A DNA stretch of 64,000 nt from Marinobacter bryozoorum (GCF_023156245.1 NZ_JAKZAH010000003.1:165610-229609), one strand, 5' to 3'. Positions 51,537 to 63,452 are shown, counted from the stretch's first letter. The notes: generated by a model not told the origin, from the sequence alone. Translations and numbers: made by a program.

Positions 51537-52649
51537 TTAGGGAGTCATCTGATGTACCGGGATATAGCGCTGACTGCGCCGGGTCCGGTCTTCCACTTGA
51601 CCTACGAGCTGACCGCAAGCGGCGTCGATATCATCGCCCCTTGTGGTGCGGATGGTTGTGATGTAACCCGCTTCGTTGAGAATTTTCTGGAAACGACGGG
51701 TGGCATTCATGCTCGGACGCCGAAAATCGCTTTCCGGAAACGGATTGAACGGAATCAGGTTGATCTTGCAGGGCAGGCCACGCAAGACATCAGCCAGCTG
51801 TCGGGCATGTTCGGGCTGGTCGTTGGTATTTTCAATGACAGTGTATTCGATGGTTGCCTTACGCTTGTCCGGCAACCTGGCCAGGTAGCGACGGGTAGCC
51901 GCCAGGAGCTCGGCAATCGGATACTTCTTGTTAAGCGGAACCAGCTGGTTACGCAGTTCATCATTCGGCGCATGGAGGGAAATCGCCAGCGAAACATCGG
52001 AAACTTCCCCCAGGCGATCGAGCGCAGGCACCACCCCTGATGTACTCACCGTTACCCGGCGCTTGGAAATGCCGTAGGCCAGGTCTTCCATCATCAGGTT
52101 CATGGCATCGACAACGTTATCAAAGTTGAGCAAAGGTTCGCCCATGCCCATCATGACAACGTTGGTAATGGGGCGATCAGCGTTAGGATCGAACGGCATG
52201 AACGCCTTGCGGGCAACCCAGACCTGGCCGATGATTTCCGCAGCAGTCAGGTTGCGGTTAAACCCCCGCTTGCCGGTCGAACAAAAGGTGCAGTCCAGGC
52301 TGCAGCCAATCTGGGAAGACACACACAGGGTGCCCCGCTCACCGTCGGGAATCAGCACGGTTTCGACGCTGTTACCCGAGTCCATGCGCATGACCCATTT
52401 GCGGGTGCCGTCTTTGGAAGTCTCATCGTAGACCACTTCCGGCCCACGCACTTCGGCAACTTCCTTGAGCTTTTCCCGCAGGACCTTGCTCATGTTTGTC
52501 ATCTGATCGAAGTCGTCCACACCCCGTTGATGAATCCACTGCAAAACCTGGGTCGCGCGGAAACGCTTCTCACCCAGGGTTTCAAAGAATGCTTCCAGCC
52601 TGGCCTTTGGCATTCCCAGCAGATTGGTTTTTTCTACAACAGCAGTCAT
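51537..52649 (-). CDS. rlmN: Dual-specificity 23S rRNA/tRNA adenine-C2 methyltransferase RlmN
   Basis: 370 residues of radical-SAM enzyme. The [4Fe-4S] motif CxxxCxxC is C116/C120/C123 ([12 protein letters not shown]), and the methyl-carrying Cys lies near the C-terminus in [10 protein letters not shown]. The N-terminal helical domain carries [21 protein letters not shown]. It methylates A2503 of 23S rRNA and A37 of some tRNAs. It lies 27 bases before pilF in the same direction. Confidence 0.97.
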   Translation of the reverse strand: MTAVVEKTNLLGMPKARLEAFFETLGEKRFRATQVLQWIHQRGVDDFDQMTNMSKVLREKLKEVAEVRGPEVVYDETSKDGTRKWVMRMDSGNSVETVLIPDGERGTLCVSSQIGCSLDCTFCSTGKRGFNRNLTAAEIIGQVWVARKAFMPFDPNADRPITNVVMMGMGEPLLNFDNVVDAMNLMMEDLAYGISKRRVTVSTSGVVPALDRLGEVSDVSLAISLHAPNDELRNQLVPLNKKYPIAELLAATRRYLARLPDKRKATIEYTVIENTNDQPEHARQLADVLRGLPCKINLIPFNPFPESDFRRPSMNATRRFQKILNEAGYITTIRTTRGDDIDAACGQLVGQVEDRTRRSQRYIPVHQMTP

Positions 52650-52702
52650 GGTCAGTCTCGATCAGATAACAGGCGGGGCGATGGTGACCGCCCCGGACAG
52701 CA

Positions 52703-53131
52703 TCAGCCGCGGGGGCAGATCTCGCTGTCGTTGAAGAAGTACGCGATTTCACGCTCAGCGGAGGCCGCAGAGTCGGAACCGTGCACGGCGTTCGCATCGA
52801 TGGTTTCGGCGAAATCGGCGCGGATGGTACCCGCTTCCGCTTCCTTCGGGTTGGTAGCACCCATCAGGTCACGGTTCTTGGCGATGGCGCCCTCGCCTTC
52901 CAGTACCTGAACCACAACGGGGCCAGAGGTCATGAAGGCAACCAGGTCACCAAAGAAGGGACGCTCCTTGTGCTCGGCATAGAAACCTTCTGCCTGTTCC
53001 TGGGACAGGTGCATCATCTTGGCGGCTACGATCTTCAGGCCGGCTTTTTCAAAGCGTGAGTAAATCTCGCCGATGACGTTCTTGGCAACAGCATCCGGCT
53101 TGATGATAGAGAGCGTGCGCTCGTTGGACAT
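52703..53131 (-). CDS. ndk: Nucleoside diphosphate kinase
   Basis: 142 residues of the standard single-domain kinase. The N-terminal [17 protein letters not shown] and the catalytic phospho-His H117 in NAVHGSDS are all present. It equilibrates NTP and dNTP pools. In Pseudomonas the gene before ndk is the last isc gene; here it is iscS directly. A TATAAT at 53176-53181 on the minus strand suggests its own promoter, though the -35 is weak. Confidence 0.98.
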   Translation of the reverse strand: MSNERTLSIIKPDAVAKNVIGEIYSRFEKAGLKIVAAKMMHLSQEQAEGFYAEHKERPFFGDLVAFMTSGPVVVQVLEGEGAIAKNRDLMGATNPKEAEAGTIRADFAETIDANAVHGSDSAASAEREIAYFFNDSEICPRG

Positions 53132-53175
53132 AATCTTTGCTCCAGTTGGGTTTCAGGTGAAAATTCTGGCCTGAG

Positions 53176-53221
53176 ATTATACGCAGTAAGGGGCCGGCTG
53201 CCTACCAACAGCGGGCCCCTT
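53176..53221 (-). promoter_or_regulatory. iscS-ndk gap: hairpin and possible ndk promoter
   Basis: An AAGGGGCC/GGCCCCTT inverted repeat (53188-53221) follows the iscS stop by about 20 bases without a U-run, and a perfect TATAAT (minus strand, 53181 to 53176) lies 44 bases before the ndk ATG. No good -35 hexamer is present at 16-18 bases. The hairpin may attenuate read-through from iscRS. Confidence 0.4.
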
Positions 53222-53241
53222 CGTAATCCGGGTGCAGGGCG

Positions 53242-54414
53242 TCACGCAGAAGTACGCCGGCGTTCTCGCAGGCGCTGCACCACCGACGTGACCTGGCCCG
53301 CCGCAAAATCCACCTCTTCTTCCGAGGAAAAACGGCCCAGGGAAAACCGGAGACCCGCGTGCGCCCGGGCCTCACTCAGGCCTATTGCCGTGAGCACATA
53401 GGAGGGTTCCATTGTCGCTGATGCGCAGGCGGAGCCTGACGATACGGCCAGTTCCCGCAGCCCGAGCATGAGTGACTCAGCCTCGATACCATCAAAGGAC
53501 AGGTTGATAATGCCAGGTACCCGGTCCGTTTCGTGACCGTTCAGGCTCACCCCGTCGAGACCCGCGATGCCCTGCAGGAACCGGCCGCGAAGCGCTTCAA
53601 GTCGGGCCGCTTCACTGGCAAGCACCTCACCGGCGAGCTCAAAGGCCTTGCCCATGCCGGCAACCTGGTGAGTGGGCAGGGTTCCCGAGCGCATGCCACG
53701 CTCATGGCCACCACCATGAATCTGTGCGTCGATACGCACGTCCGGTGAGCGCCTTACATACAGGCCACCCACACCCTTGGGACCGTACACCTTGTGCGCC
53801 GAAAGCGCGACCAGGTCTGCCTGCAGCTCGCCAACGTTTACCGGGATCTTACCTGCTGCCTGCGCCGCATCCACATGGAACAGCACACCGCGATTCCGCA
53901 GTATCGAGCCGATAGAAGCGATATCGTTCACGGTTCCCAGCTCGTTATTCACCAGCATCAGGCTGACAATGAGGGTTTCCGGGCGCAGCGCCTGCTCTAC
54001 CTGGACCGGAGCAATCTGGCCACTGGTATCGGGATCAAGGTAGGTTACGTCACACCCATGGGCCTCCAGCCAGCTGCAGGTATCCAGAACTGCCTTGTGC
54101 TCAATCGATGAGGTGATGATATGGGGACGAACATCCCGGTTGCGATTGGCGTCAACAGCACCTTTGATGGCCAGGTTGTCTGACTCGGTGGCGCCTGAGG
54201 TCCAGACAATCTCCCGTGGATCAGCCCCGATCAACTGGGCAACCTGTCGCCGGGCGTTTTCAACAGCCGCTTCCGCCTGCCAGCCATAACCGTGGGACCG
54301 GCTGGCGGGATTGCCGAACACTCCGTCAAGTGTCAGGTAGCCTGCCATGGTTTCGGCAACGGCGGGGTCCACAGGCGTTGTTGCTGCGTAATCAAGGTAA
54401 ACCGGTGTTTTCAT
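53242..54414 (-). CDS. iscS: Cysteine desulfurase IscS, short C-terminus
   Basis: 390 residues from ATG 54414 ([17 protein letters not shown]). PLP Lys is in [11 protein letters not shown] and the persulfide Cys in [16 protein letters not shown]. The body follows E. coli IscS closely, but the protein ends at [13 protein letters not shown] and lacks the last 14-20 residues (the conserved WEMYKxGxDL tail) that contribute to the IscU contact. It supplies sulfur for clusters, tRNA thiolation and other acceptors. iscR precedes it by 13 bases, but iscU, iscA, hscBA, fdx and iscX do not follow; ndk does. Confidence 0.95.
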   Translation of the reverse strand: MKTPVYLDYAATTPVDPAVAETMAGYLTLDGVFGNPASRSHGYGWQAEAAVENARRQVAQLIGADPREIVWTSGATESDNLAIKGAVDANRNRDVRPHIITSSIEHKAVLDTCSWLEAHGCDVTYLDPDTSGQIAPVQVEQALRPETLIVSLMLVNNELGTVNDIASIGSILRNRGVLFHVDAAQAAGKIPVNVGELQADLVALSAHKVYGPKGVGGLYVRRSPDVRIDAQIHGGGHERGMRSGTLPTHQVAGMGKAFELAGEVLASEAARLEALRGRFLQGIAGLDGVSLNGHETDRVPGIINLSFDGIEAESLMLGLRELAVSSGSACASATMEPSYVLTAIGLSEARAHAGLRFSLGRFSSEEEVDFAAGQVTSVVQRLRERRRTSA

Positions 54415-54427
54415 GCTTCGTTTCAGG

Positions 54428-54928
54428 TCAGGCGGGCGCCTGGTCTTCCAGACGCTCGGTGTTGATAGTATCGGCCAGCTGGCCTTCTTGCGTCCGGCCG
54501 TCCTGGCGGTCGGCCACCGCGCGGATTTCACGCTTGTTCATCAGGTCCGCAAGGCTGATGCGGCTGAGGAACTGGTGAATCTGGTCGCTAAGATCAGACC
54601 ACAGATGATGGGTCAGGCACATCTCACCGTTCTGGCAGTCACCTTTGTGGCTGCACCGGGTGGTGTCCAGGGACTCATTGACCGCGTCCACCACGTCGGC
54701 GATGAATACCTGCTCGCTGGAGCGACTCAGGCGATAACCACCACCCGGGCCACGTACACTGCTAACCAGCTTTCCCCGGCGAAGACGGGAGAACAACTGC
54801 TCAAGGTAGGAGAGGGAGATACCCTGGCGCCGGGAAATATCCGCAAGGCTGACAGGCCCTTCACCACTATGGAGGGCAAGGTCCAGCATGGCAGTAACGG
54901 CGTAGCGGCCCTTGGTAGTCAGTCGCAT
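54428..54928 (-). CDS. iscR: Fe-S cluster regulator IscR
   Basis: 166 residues of the Rrf2 family. The winged helix is at 1-75 ([34 protein letters not shown]). Cluster ligands C92, C98, C104 and H107 occur at the same positions as in E. coli. It senses cluster status and represses its own operon when holding [2Fe-2S]. The gene heads iscRS and is preceded by a predicted IscR site. Confidence 0.96.
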   Translation of the reverse strand: MRLTTKGRYAVTAMLDLALHSGEGPVSLADISRRQGISLSYLEQLFSRLRRGKLVSSVRGPGGGYRLSRSSEQVFIADVVDAVNESLDTTRCSHKGDCQNGEMCLTHHLWSDLSDQIHQFLSRISLADLMNKREIRAVADRQDGRTQEGQLADTINTERLEDQAPA

Positions 54929-54970
54929 AACGGCAGCCCCGGCTCAGAAATTCAGGAATTCCAGCCGCTG

Positions 54971-55003
54971 AGTATGAATTGACCAACTGTTTTGGTCAAG
55001 TAT
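54971..55003 (-). promoter_or_regulatory. iscR promoter with overlapping IscR-type operator
   Basis: On the minus strand -35 TTGACC, a 17-base spacer and -10 CATACT are found. TTGACCAA and TTGGTCAA flank five bases as a perfect inverted repeat (54979-54999), preceded by ATAC, so that the left half fits the type 1 IscR motif ATASYYGAC fully and the right half partly. Binding would cover the promoter, giving autorepression. Confidence 0.65.
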
Positions 55004-55825
55004 TCAGCGACCCTCTGCACCACTCTCTTCCTTGCGGTCGTCCTCCCGGGGCCCCGCTGGCTCCACGGCGTCGTCCCTTACACAATCGAACTCCTCGGCG
55101 TCCAGGGGTGGCAGTTTGCCGTTGTCCACGTAGTCCTGGTTGACCTTGTGGATGGCAGCGCACATCTTCTCAATGCGCTCGTCGACCGCATGCATGTGAT
55201 CGAGCAGGCTGCGCATGGCACGGGCTACAGGGTCCGGCATTTCCTCGGTAACCCCATAGGCATCGAAGCCCATCCGTGCTTCCATCTCCTTGCGGCGATC
55301 GTCCTTGTCGTGGGTTTTCACAACGATCCGGCCAGGAATACCCACGACGGTCGCACCTGCTGGCACCGCCTTGGTCACAACCGAGTTGGACCCCACCTTG
55401 GCGCCCTCGCCCACTTCGAACGGCCCGAGAATCTTGGCTCCGGCCCCCACGACGACGCCATTGCCGATGGTCGGGTGACGCTTGCCCTTGTTCCAGCTGG
55501 TTCCCCCGAGCGTAACACCCTGGTAGAGGGTCACGTCATCGCCGATAACCGTGGTTTCACCGATAACGACGCCCATTCCGTGATCAATGAAGAAGCGCCG
55601 GCCTATGGTGGCCCCCGGATGGATTTCGATGCCGGTGAGCCAGCGGGAGAAGGTGGAAATACTCCTCGCCAGCCACTTGAAGTCTGCGCGCCAGACGCGG
55701 TGGGCAAAGCGGTGCAGCAACAGCGCATGCAGCCCGGGGTAATTGGTCAGGACCTCGAACGTGTTACGGGCGGCGGGGTCCCGGTGAAAGACGCTGCCTA
55801 TATCTTCTTTGAGTCGTTCAAACAT
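55004..55825 (-). CDS. cysE: Serine O-acetyltransferase
   Basis: 273 residues from ATG 55825 ([19 protein letters not shown]); a start 9 codons upstream would lie deeper inside trmJ and is not favoured. The N-terminal helical domain precedes a left-handed beta-helix with hexapeptide repeats ([20 protein letters not shown] with the catalytic His/Asp, VGAGAKILG). It makes O-acetylserine, the precursor of cysteine, the sulfur source for IscS. It overlaps the trmJ stop by 8 bases, and the IscR-regulated promoter begins right after its stop. Confidence 0.95.
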   Translation of the reverse strand: MFERLKEDIGSVFHRDPAARNTFEVLTNYPGLHALLLHRFAHRVWRADFKWLARSISTFSRWLTGIEIHPGATIGRRFFIDHGMGVVIGETTVIGDDVTLYQGVTLGGTSWNKGKRHPTIGNGVVVGAGAKILGPFEVGEGAKVGSNSVVTKAVPAGATVVGIPGRIVVKTHDKDDRRKEMEARMGFDAYGVTEEMPDPVARAMRSLLDHMHAVDERIEKMCAAIHKVNQDYVDNGKLPPLDAEEFDCVRDDAVEPAGPREDDRKEESGAEGR

Positions 55826-56663
55826 CTGCCTGGTCCTGTTTGCGTGCACCATCGCCCCTGCCAGTGGCAGAGGTGGATTTCTGAACCGCCGTCAATATGC
55901 CCCGGAGGATGCGGACCTCCATCTGATCCGGCCTGGCCCGCTGGTAAAGCCGCCGCAGCCTGGTCATCAGCTGGCGGGGTTTGTCCCGACGATGGAAGTC
56001 AATCTCTGCCAACGTGCTCTCCAGGTGCGCGAAGAAGCCTTCCAGCTCCCCTGCCGTAGCCGCTGGCACATCCCAGCCTTCATCGCCGGGTGCGGTAATA
56101 GCCCTGAGCTGCGGGTTGTCTTCGCTGTTTTCAAGCCCCCTCAGGCACTCCATGCGAATCTCATAGCACATCACCTGCACGGCCATGGCCACATTCAGTG
56201 AACTGTAGTCCGGATTGGTGGGAATATGGATATGCACGTGGCAGCGTTGGAGCTCCTCGTTGCTCAGGCCGTTGTTCTCCCGCCCGAACACCAGCGCCAC
56301 CTGCCCGCGCCCCTGGTGCTCCCCCACCTGTCGCGCCGCATCGGTTGGCGACATTACCGGCCAGGGCACCTTGCGCCCCCGGGCACTGGTGCCCATCACA
56401 AGCACGCAGTCCTCGATGGCTTCCTCAAGGGAGGAAACCACTGTGGCGTGATCAAGAACGTCGGATGCCCCCGCTGAGCGGGCATAGGCCGCCTCATCAG
56501 GAAACGACGAGGGATTCACCAACCACAGATTGCCCAGCCCCATATTCTTCATGGCACGGGCCACCGCCCCAATGTTGCCGGAATGGGATGTTTCCACCAT
56601 CACTACGCGGACATAGTCACGGGCGGGCAGGTCAAAGGTGCTTGGCAATGCGGGTTTGTGCAT
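55818..56663 (-). CDS. trmJ: tRNA (cytidine/uridine-2'-O-)-methyltransferase TrmJ
   Basis: 281 residues with a SPOUT methyltransferase domain (about 15-175). [23 protein letters not shown] is the N-terminal family motif, [15 protein letters not shown] the knot loop, and [22 protein letters not shown] the SAM-binding trefoil end. A C-terminal helical extension follows. It 2'-O-methylates position 32 of several tRNAs. It is divergent from suhB across about 200 bases, as in Pseudomonas. Confidence 0.96.
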   Translation of the reverse strand: MHKPALPSTFDLPARDYVRVVMVETSHSGNIGAVARAMKNMGLGNLWLVNPSSFPDEAAYARSAGASDVLDHATVVSSLEEAIEDCVLVMGTSARGRKVPWPVMSPTDAARQVGEHQGRGQVALVFGRENNGLSNEELQRCHVHIHIPTNPDYSSLNVAMAVQVMCYEIRMECLRGLENSEDNPQLRAITAPGDEGWDVPAATAGELEGFFAHLESTLAEIDFHRRDKPRQLMTRLRRLYQRARPDQMEVRILRGILTAVQKSTSATGRGDGARKQDQADV

Positions 56664-56867
56664 GGGCTGTCTGGGTCCGAAAGCGGAGAAAGGAGATCAG
56701 GAACAAGCTGCCATGTTACCAGAAGGAGCCGACTTTTTAACGGCGCAGATACACACAGGCCCCGGGAAAACGGCCATGGGTGTCTTTACGGACCGGAAAA
56801 AGTTTCAAGGGTTGACGGCGATTTGCTATCATCCCGCCTTTGATCACTCCTGATACTGAAGATTCCG

Positions 56868-57668
56868 ATGCAACCAGCCATAAAAATGGCCCTGCGTGTC
56901 GCGCGCCAGGGTGCCGATTATCTGAAAGCCCATTTCGAACGCCAGGATATCGCCGGCAATTCCGCCGATGATCGCCAGCGCCAGCTGGAGCGGATCACCG
57001 GCAATATGTTCGAGAACTTTTCCGAACAGCTGAAGAAAGCCTACAAGGATCACTATATTGCCCCCGCCGGAGACGGCAATGCAGACGGGCACGCCCTGAG
57101 CTGGCACATCTTCCCGGTGATCGGAGCTGACAACCTGCTGCGAGGCATTCCGGACTTTGTTGTCGCCCTGGTACAGAAAAAAGACGGCCGCACTGACAAC
57201 CTGCTGATGATCAACCCGGTAACCGGCGAGGAATACTCTGCCAGCCGAGGTCGTGGCGCAGCACTGAACAGCCGCCGCATGCGGGTCAGCGAGACCCGTC
57301 ACCTTAACGAGGCCGTCGTGGTCTCGAACATTCTGGACCAGGCCCGTGGCGTCGAAGACCCCCTGGTATGGGGCGAACTTTCAGCGGAGCTGGCCTCCCA
57401 GTCCCGGCAGATTCGCAGCACTGGCTGCAGCGTACTGGATATTGCCCGGGTGGCAGCCGGCCACCTGGATGCGGCCGTGCTGTTCCGTCCTTCCCAGGAG
57501 GACCTGGATATTGGCCTGGCGCTGGCAAATGAAGCCGGCGTACTGAGCAGTGACTTCTCTGGCAACCCTTCCTCTGGCGACACCCGCCAACTGGCCATTG
57601 CCAACCCCAAGCTGATCCGGGAAGTACTCCGCACATTGCGGCCGTTCCAGGCCAGACTGCCACGCTGA
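56868..57668 (+). CDS. suhB: SuhB homologue with degenerate inositol monophosphatase site
   Basis: 266 residues, same length, start (MQPAIKMALRVARQGADYL) and location as SuhB, divergent from trmJ. The fold-level motifs remain (GEEYSASRGRGAALNSRRMRVS, GCSVLDIARVAAGHLDA, NEAGVLSSDFSG). The metal-binding motifs do not: the GEEGG position reads APAGDG (65-70) and the DPLDGT position reads FPVIGA (82-87), so the Glu and both Asp ligands are gone; only an Asp in the late WDxAAG motif survives (EDLDIG, 211-216). Phosphatase activity is therefore unlikely. SuhB also acts in E. coli as an rRNA antitermination factor, which does not need catalysis, and that role may have been kept. Confidence 0.85.
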   Translation: MQPAIKMALRVARQGADYLKAHFERQDIAGNSADDRQRQLERITGNMFENFSEQLKKAYKDHYIAPAGDGNADGHALSWHIFPVIGADNLLRGIPDFVVALVQKKDGRTDNLLMINPVTGEEYSASRGRGAALNSRRMRVSETRHLNEAVVVSNILDQARGVEDPLVWGELSAELASQSRQIRSTGCSVLDIARVAAGHLDAAVLFRPSQEDLDIGLALANEAGVLSSDFSGNPSSGDTRQLAIANPKLIREVLRTLRPFQARLPR

Positions 57669-57690
57669 CCCGAAAGGGCGACGTGAATAC

Positions 57691-57727
57691 AAAAAAGCCG
57701 GGCTGGAATCTCCAGCCCGGCTTTTTT
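57691..57727. terminator. Bidirectional terminator between suhB and secF
   Basis: The A6-GCCGGGCTGG arm pairs with CCAGCCCGGC-T6, giving a perfect GC stem with U-runs on both strands. It serves the convergent suhB and secF transcripts. Confidence 0.93.
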
Positions 57728-57796
57728 GTGTGTGCCGGGTTTGCTTACCGGTCCCCGGCGGGACGACAGACCGCCGGGACCCGTGCGCTTCGCCCA

Positions 57797-58756
57797 TTAC
57801 ATGCGGTTCAGCCACTCAGGCGGTTCTTCGTCCTCCTCACCCTCGCCGGCAACACCCTCTTTCGGGGGCACAACCATGTCACTGCGGGTCACACCCAGGG
57901 CAACCAGCAGGTTGGCTGACACATAGATGGATGAGTAGGTACCGACGATGACACCAATAGCCAGCGTGAGGGCAAAGTTGTTGATCGCCTCCCCGCCCAG
58001 GAAATAGAGGGCCATGAGCACCAGCAAGGTTGTCAGGGACGTATTGATCGTCCGGTTGATGGTCTCGTGGATGGAGAGGTTGACGGTCTCCTCCGGGTCA
58101 TCGATGCGCAGCTTGCGGAAGTTCTCCCGGATGCGGTCCATGATCACGATGGTATCGTTCAGGGAGTAACCGATAACCGCCAGCAAGGCGGCCAACACCG
58201 TAAGGTCAAAGGTCCACTGGAACAGGGCGAATACACCCAGCACGATGATCACATCGTGGGCCAGCGGAATGACCGAGGCGATACCAAACTTGAACTGGAA
58301 GCGCATGCCTACATAGATGAGCACCACCGCCAGGGCCAGCAACATGCCGAGGCCACTGTTTTCCTTGAGCTCGTCCCCCACCTGGGAGCCAACGAACTCC
58401 GAGCTGACCAGCTCCACTTCAGTGTCAGAGCGTTCCTGGACGTCCGCCAGGATACGCGGCCCGAGTTCGTCGTCGCCAGCTTCCTGCATGCGGATCAGCA
58501 CCAGGGTATCGGAGCCGAAGTTCTGTACCACGAAGCCGTCGTAGCCGGCCTCGGTCAGGCCACTACGTACATCATCGAGCTCCGGCGCCTCGGCATACTC
58601 CAGTTCCACCGAGGTGCCCCCGGTGAAGTCCAGGCCGAAGTTGAGGCCGCGCATGCCCAGCAATACGATCGATGCAATCACAAGCAGTACCGAGATAGCG
58701 GCAAACGGCTTGCGCAGGCTCATGAAGTCGAATTTTTCGGTGCGAGTATCAGACAT
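57797..58756 (-). CDS. secF: Protein translocase subunit SecF
   Basis: 319 residues with six predicted membrane helices and a periplasmic P1 domain after the first. Family motifs are GLNFGLDFTGGTSVELEYA near 30-50 and the TM4-TM5 region NDTIVIMDRIRENFRK. With SecD and YajC it uses proton-motive force to complete secretion through SecYEG. Its ATG overlaps the end of secD by 8 bases. The acidic C-terminal tail (EGEEDEEPPEWLNRM) is typical of this lineage. Confidence 0.97.
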   Translation of the reverse strand: MSDTRTEKFDFMSLRKPFAAISVLLVIASIVLLGMRGLNFGLDFTGGTSVELEYAEAPELDDVRSGLTEAGYDGFVVQNFGSDTLVLIRMQEAGDDELGPRILADVQERSDTEVELVSSEFVGSQVGDELKENSGLGMLLALAVVLIYVGMRFQFKFGIASVIPLAHDVIIVLGVFALFQWTFDLTVLAALLAVIGYSLNDTIVIMDRIRENFRKLRIDDPEETVNLSIHETINRTINTSLTTLLVLMALYFLGGEAINNFALTLAIGVIVGTYSSIYVSANLLVALGVTRSDMVVPPKEGVAGEGEEDEEPPEWLNRM

Positions 58757-60623
58757 TGGCCAGCTTGCCTCCGATCGCGAGGGATTCGACCTTCCGGCCT
58801 CCGTAAATGGCGTTAACCATCGCCCGGCTGACGACCAGCGCAGTGAACAGCGAGGTCAGGATGCCGATGCTGAGGGTAACGGCGAAGCCCTTCACCGGGC
58901 CGGAGCCCATGGCAAACAGGATAATCGCTACCAGGAAGGTGGTGATGTTCGCGTCCACAATGGACACGAAGGCCCGTGAGTAGCCGGCATTGATGGCCAA
59001 CTGGGGCGACACACCCTCTCGCAACTCTTCTCTTATACGTTCAAAAATCAGGACGTTGGCGTCTACGGCCATGCCCACCGTCAGTACGATACCGGCTATA
59101 CCCGGCAAGGTCAGCGTGGCCGAAATGATCGACATACAGGCCAGCAACAGCATCAGGTTCAGAGTCAGGGCCACGTTCGCGACAAGGCCGAAGGCCCGGT
59201 AGAAAACCGCCATGAACACCAGTACCAGGCAGAAACCGACCACGACCGACATGAAGCCGGCGTCGATGTTCTGCTGCCCGAGGCTCGGGCCGATGGTCCT
59301 TTCCTGGACAAAGTACATGGGCGCTGCCAGCGCACCGGCGCGCAACAACAGGGCCAGTTCTGACGCCTCATGGATGGAATCAAGCCCCGTAATCCGGAAG
59401 CTGGAGCCCAGCGTTGACTGGATAGTGGCCAGGGAAATGATACTGGTTTCCTCAACCCGCTCTTCACGGGTAACCACCTCACCGTCAACCACCTCCTGTT
59501 CCATCTCGGTGCGGAACTCGATGAACAATACGGCCATACCACGGCCGACGGCATTACGGGTAGCCCGGGTCATCAGGTCACCGCCCACACCATCCATGGT
59601 GATGTTGACCTGCGGCATGCCGTTTTCATCAAAACCCTGGTTGGCGTTGGAGACATTCTCACCGGTGACAATCACCTCCCGCTCCAGGCGGGCAGTACGA
59701 CCTGGCTCATCCCGGAATGGATAGCTTTCCGTAGAAGCCGCAGGCGCATCCTGTCTAGCGGCGAGGCGGAACTCCAGGTTGGCGGTTGCGCCAAGCACCC
59801 GCTTGGCCTGGGCGGTGTCCTGTACGCCAGGCAATTCAACGATAATCCGGTCAGCGCCCTGACGCTGGACCAGTGGCTCGGCCACACCCAGCTCATTAAC
59901 CCGGTTGCGGATAGTGGTCAGGTTCTGCTCAATCGCATAGTCCTGGATTTGCTGCACTTCCTGCTCGGACAGGCTCAGGTTGAGAAGGAAGTTCTCACCC
60001 TCTGTTGTCTCGTCCAGCAGGAATTCATTGTAACGGTCGCGGATGATATCGAAGGCTTCTGAACGGTCTGCCTCACTGCGGAAGGACAGCTCGATCTGGT
60101 TGCCACCAGACACGTCACCACCACGGTAACGGATACGCTCTTCCCGCAGTTCCCGCTTGATCTGGCTGGCCGTGGCCTCGAGGCGCTGCTCTACGGCGGT
60201 TTCCATATCCACTTCCAGCAGGAAATGAACACCACCGCGAAGGTCAAGGCCCAGCTTCATGGGGCCAGCGCCAAGGGCCTGCAGCCACTCAGGTGTAGAC
60301 TCGGCCATATTCAGGGCGACGAGGAATTCGTCCCCCAGGGCCTGCTGAACAATGGGCCGCGCCTGGAGCTGGTCATCGGAGCTGTTCACGCGAATCAGCG
60401 CACTGCGCTCTTCCCGATCAACGCCCTTGATGGTGATGCCGGCTTTTTCCAGTGCCTCCGATGCCCGATCAACAGTCTGCTGGCTGATCTCGGTGCCACT
60501 GCGGGCGCCGGTGATCTGCACGGCGTAGTCATCGGGGAATACGTTCGGCAAGGCATAGACGAACCCGATCGCCAGAACGACCAGGATCAGTATGTTTTTC
60601 CAAAGCGGATACTTGTTCAGCAT
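58749..60623 (-). CDS. secD: Protein translocase subunit SecD
   Basis: 624 residues. TM1 is at the N-terminus (NILILVVLAIGFVYALPNVFPDDYAVQITG), a large periplasmic P1 domain contains GLDLRGGVHFLLEVDMETAV, and five C-terminal helices include ANVLIFERIREEL. It is an RND-fold partner of SecF. yajC is upstream by about 60 bases and secF downstream by overlap, the standard order. Confidence 0.97.
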   Translation of the reverse strand: MLNKYPLWKNILILVVLAIGFVYALPNVFPDDYAVQITGARSGTEISQQTVDRASEALEKAGITIKGVDREERSALIRVNSSDDQLQARPIVQQALGDEFLVALNMAESTPEWLQALGAGPMKLGLDLRGGVHFLLEVDMETAVEQRLEATASQIKRELREERIRYRGGDVSGGNQIELSFRSEADRSEAFDIIRDRYNEFLLDETTEGENFLLNLSLSEQEVQQIQDYAIEQNLTTIRNRVNELGVAEPLVQRQGADRIIVELPGVQDTAQAKRVLGATANLEFRLAARQDAPAASTESYPFRDEPGRTARLEREVIVTGENVSNANQGFDENGMPQVNITMDGVGGDLMTRATRNAVGRGMAVLFIEFRTEMEQEVVDGEVVTREERVEETSIISLATIQSTLGSSFRITGLDSIHEASELALLLRAGALAAPMYFVQERTIGPSLGQQNIDAGFMSVVVGFCLVLVFMAVFYRAFGLVANVALTLNLMLLLACMSIISATLTLPGIAGIVLTVGMAVDANVLIFERIREELREGVSPQLAINAGYSRAFVSIVDANITTFLVAIILFAMGSGPVKGFAVTLSIGILTSLFTALVVSRAMVNAIYGGRKVESLAIGGKLANV

Positions 60624-60686
60624 AGGAGCCCTTTCTTGACCGCAACCGGACCGCCGTAACCGCAGCGGCCTCCCTGGTCAGTGTGT

Positions 60687-61049
60687 TCAGATGTCTTTCA
60701 GAGTGCCCTTCGGCAGGGCCGCGCCTACGGCAACCTTCTGAACTTTCAGTTCCACGTTGTCGGCCACTTCCAGCACGATGAAGTCATCGGTAACACGGGT
60801 AATCCGGCCAACGATTCCGCCGGAGGTTACGACTTCGTCGCCTTTGTTAAGGCCGGACATCAGTGATTTGTGTTCCTTGGCGCGCTTGGACTGGGGGCGC
60901 CAGATCAGCAGGTAGAAGATCAGGATGAAACCACCGAAGAAAATCACCTGACCCATAACACCCATACCCTGGGCGGCGTCCTGGGCGAGGGCAACACCCG
61001 GCACGGCGGCGGCCAGGAGGGTGGCCAGCATGGCTTTTACTGCTTTCAT
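60687..61049 (-). CDS. yajC: Sec translocon accessory protein YajC, with signal-like N-terminus
   Basis: 120 residues from ATG 61049 (MKAVKAMLATLLAAAVPGVALAQDA), with GGAG 7 bases upstream. The core is a TM helix (FFGGFILIFYLLIWRPQSKRAKEH) and a small cytoplasmic beta domain (LNKGDEVVTSGGIVGRIT). An extra N-terminal segment looks like a cleavable signal peptide ending ALA-QDA before the canonical helix. In many bacteria YajC has only a short polar N-terminus. Confidence 0.95.
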   Translation of the reverse strand: MKAVKAMLATLLAAAVPGVALAQDAAQGMGVMGQVIFFGGFILIFYLLIWRPQSKRAKEHKSLMSGLNKGDEVVTSGGIVGRITRVTDDFIVLEVADNVELKVQKVAVGAALPKGTLKDI

Positions 61050-61097
61050 AGGATATCTCCGTTGATAGTTCTGCAATGAATACGGGTGCGTGGAGGT

Positions 61098-63300
<2,203 letters not shown>

Positions 63301-63365
63301 GGACAGGTGGACCCGGGGCCGGCCTGATTAGGCCGGAATTCTGAATACACCGGGCCAATGAGGAA

Positions 63366-63452
63366 TGGTAGCGGCGGGCGGACTCGAACCGCCACGGGTT
63401 TTACCCCAACGGATTTTGAATCCGTCGTGTCTACCAATTTCACCACGCCGCC
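63366..63452 (-). tRNA. tRNA-Leu (anticodon CAA)
   Basis: 87 nucleotides with encoded CCA and a long variable arm typical of class II tRNAs. The D arm is TGGTGAAATTGGTAGACAC, the anticodon arm ACGGA-TTCAAAA-TCCGT and the T arm GGCGG-TTCGAGT-CCGCC. The acceptor GGCGGCG pairs with CGCCGCT with one G-U at the first pair. Confidence 0.97.
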
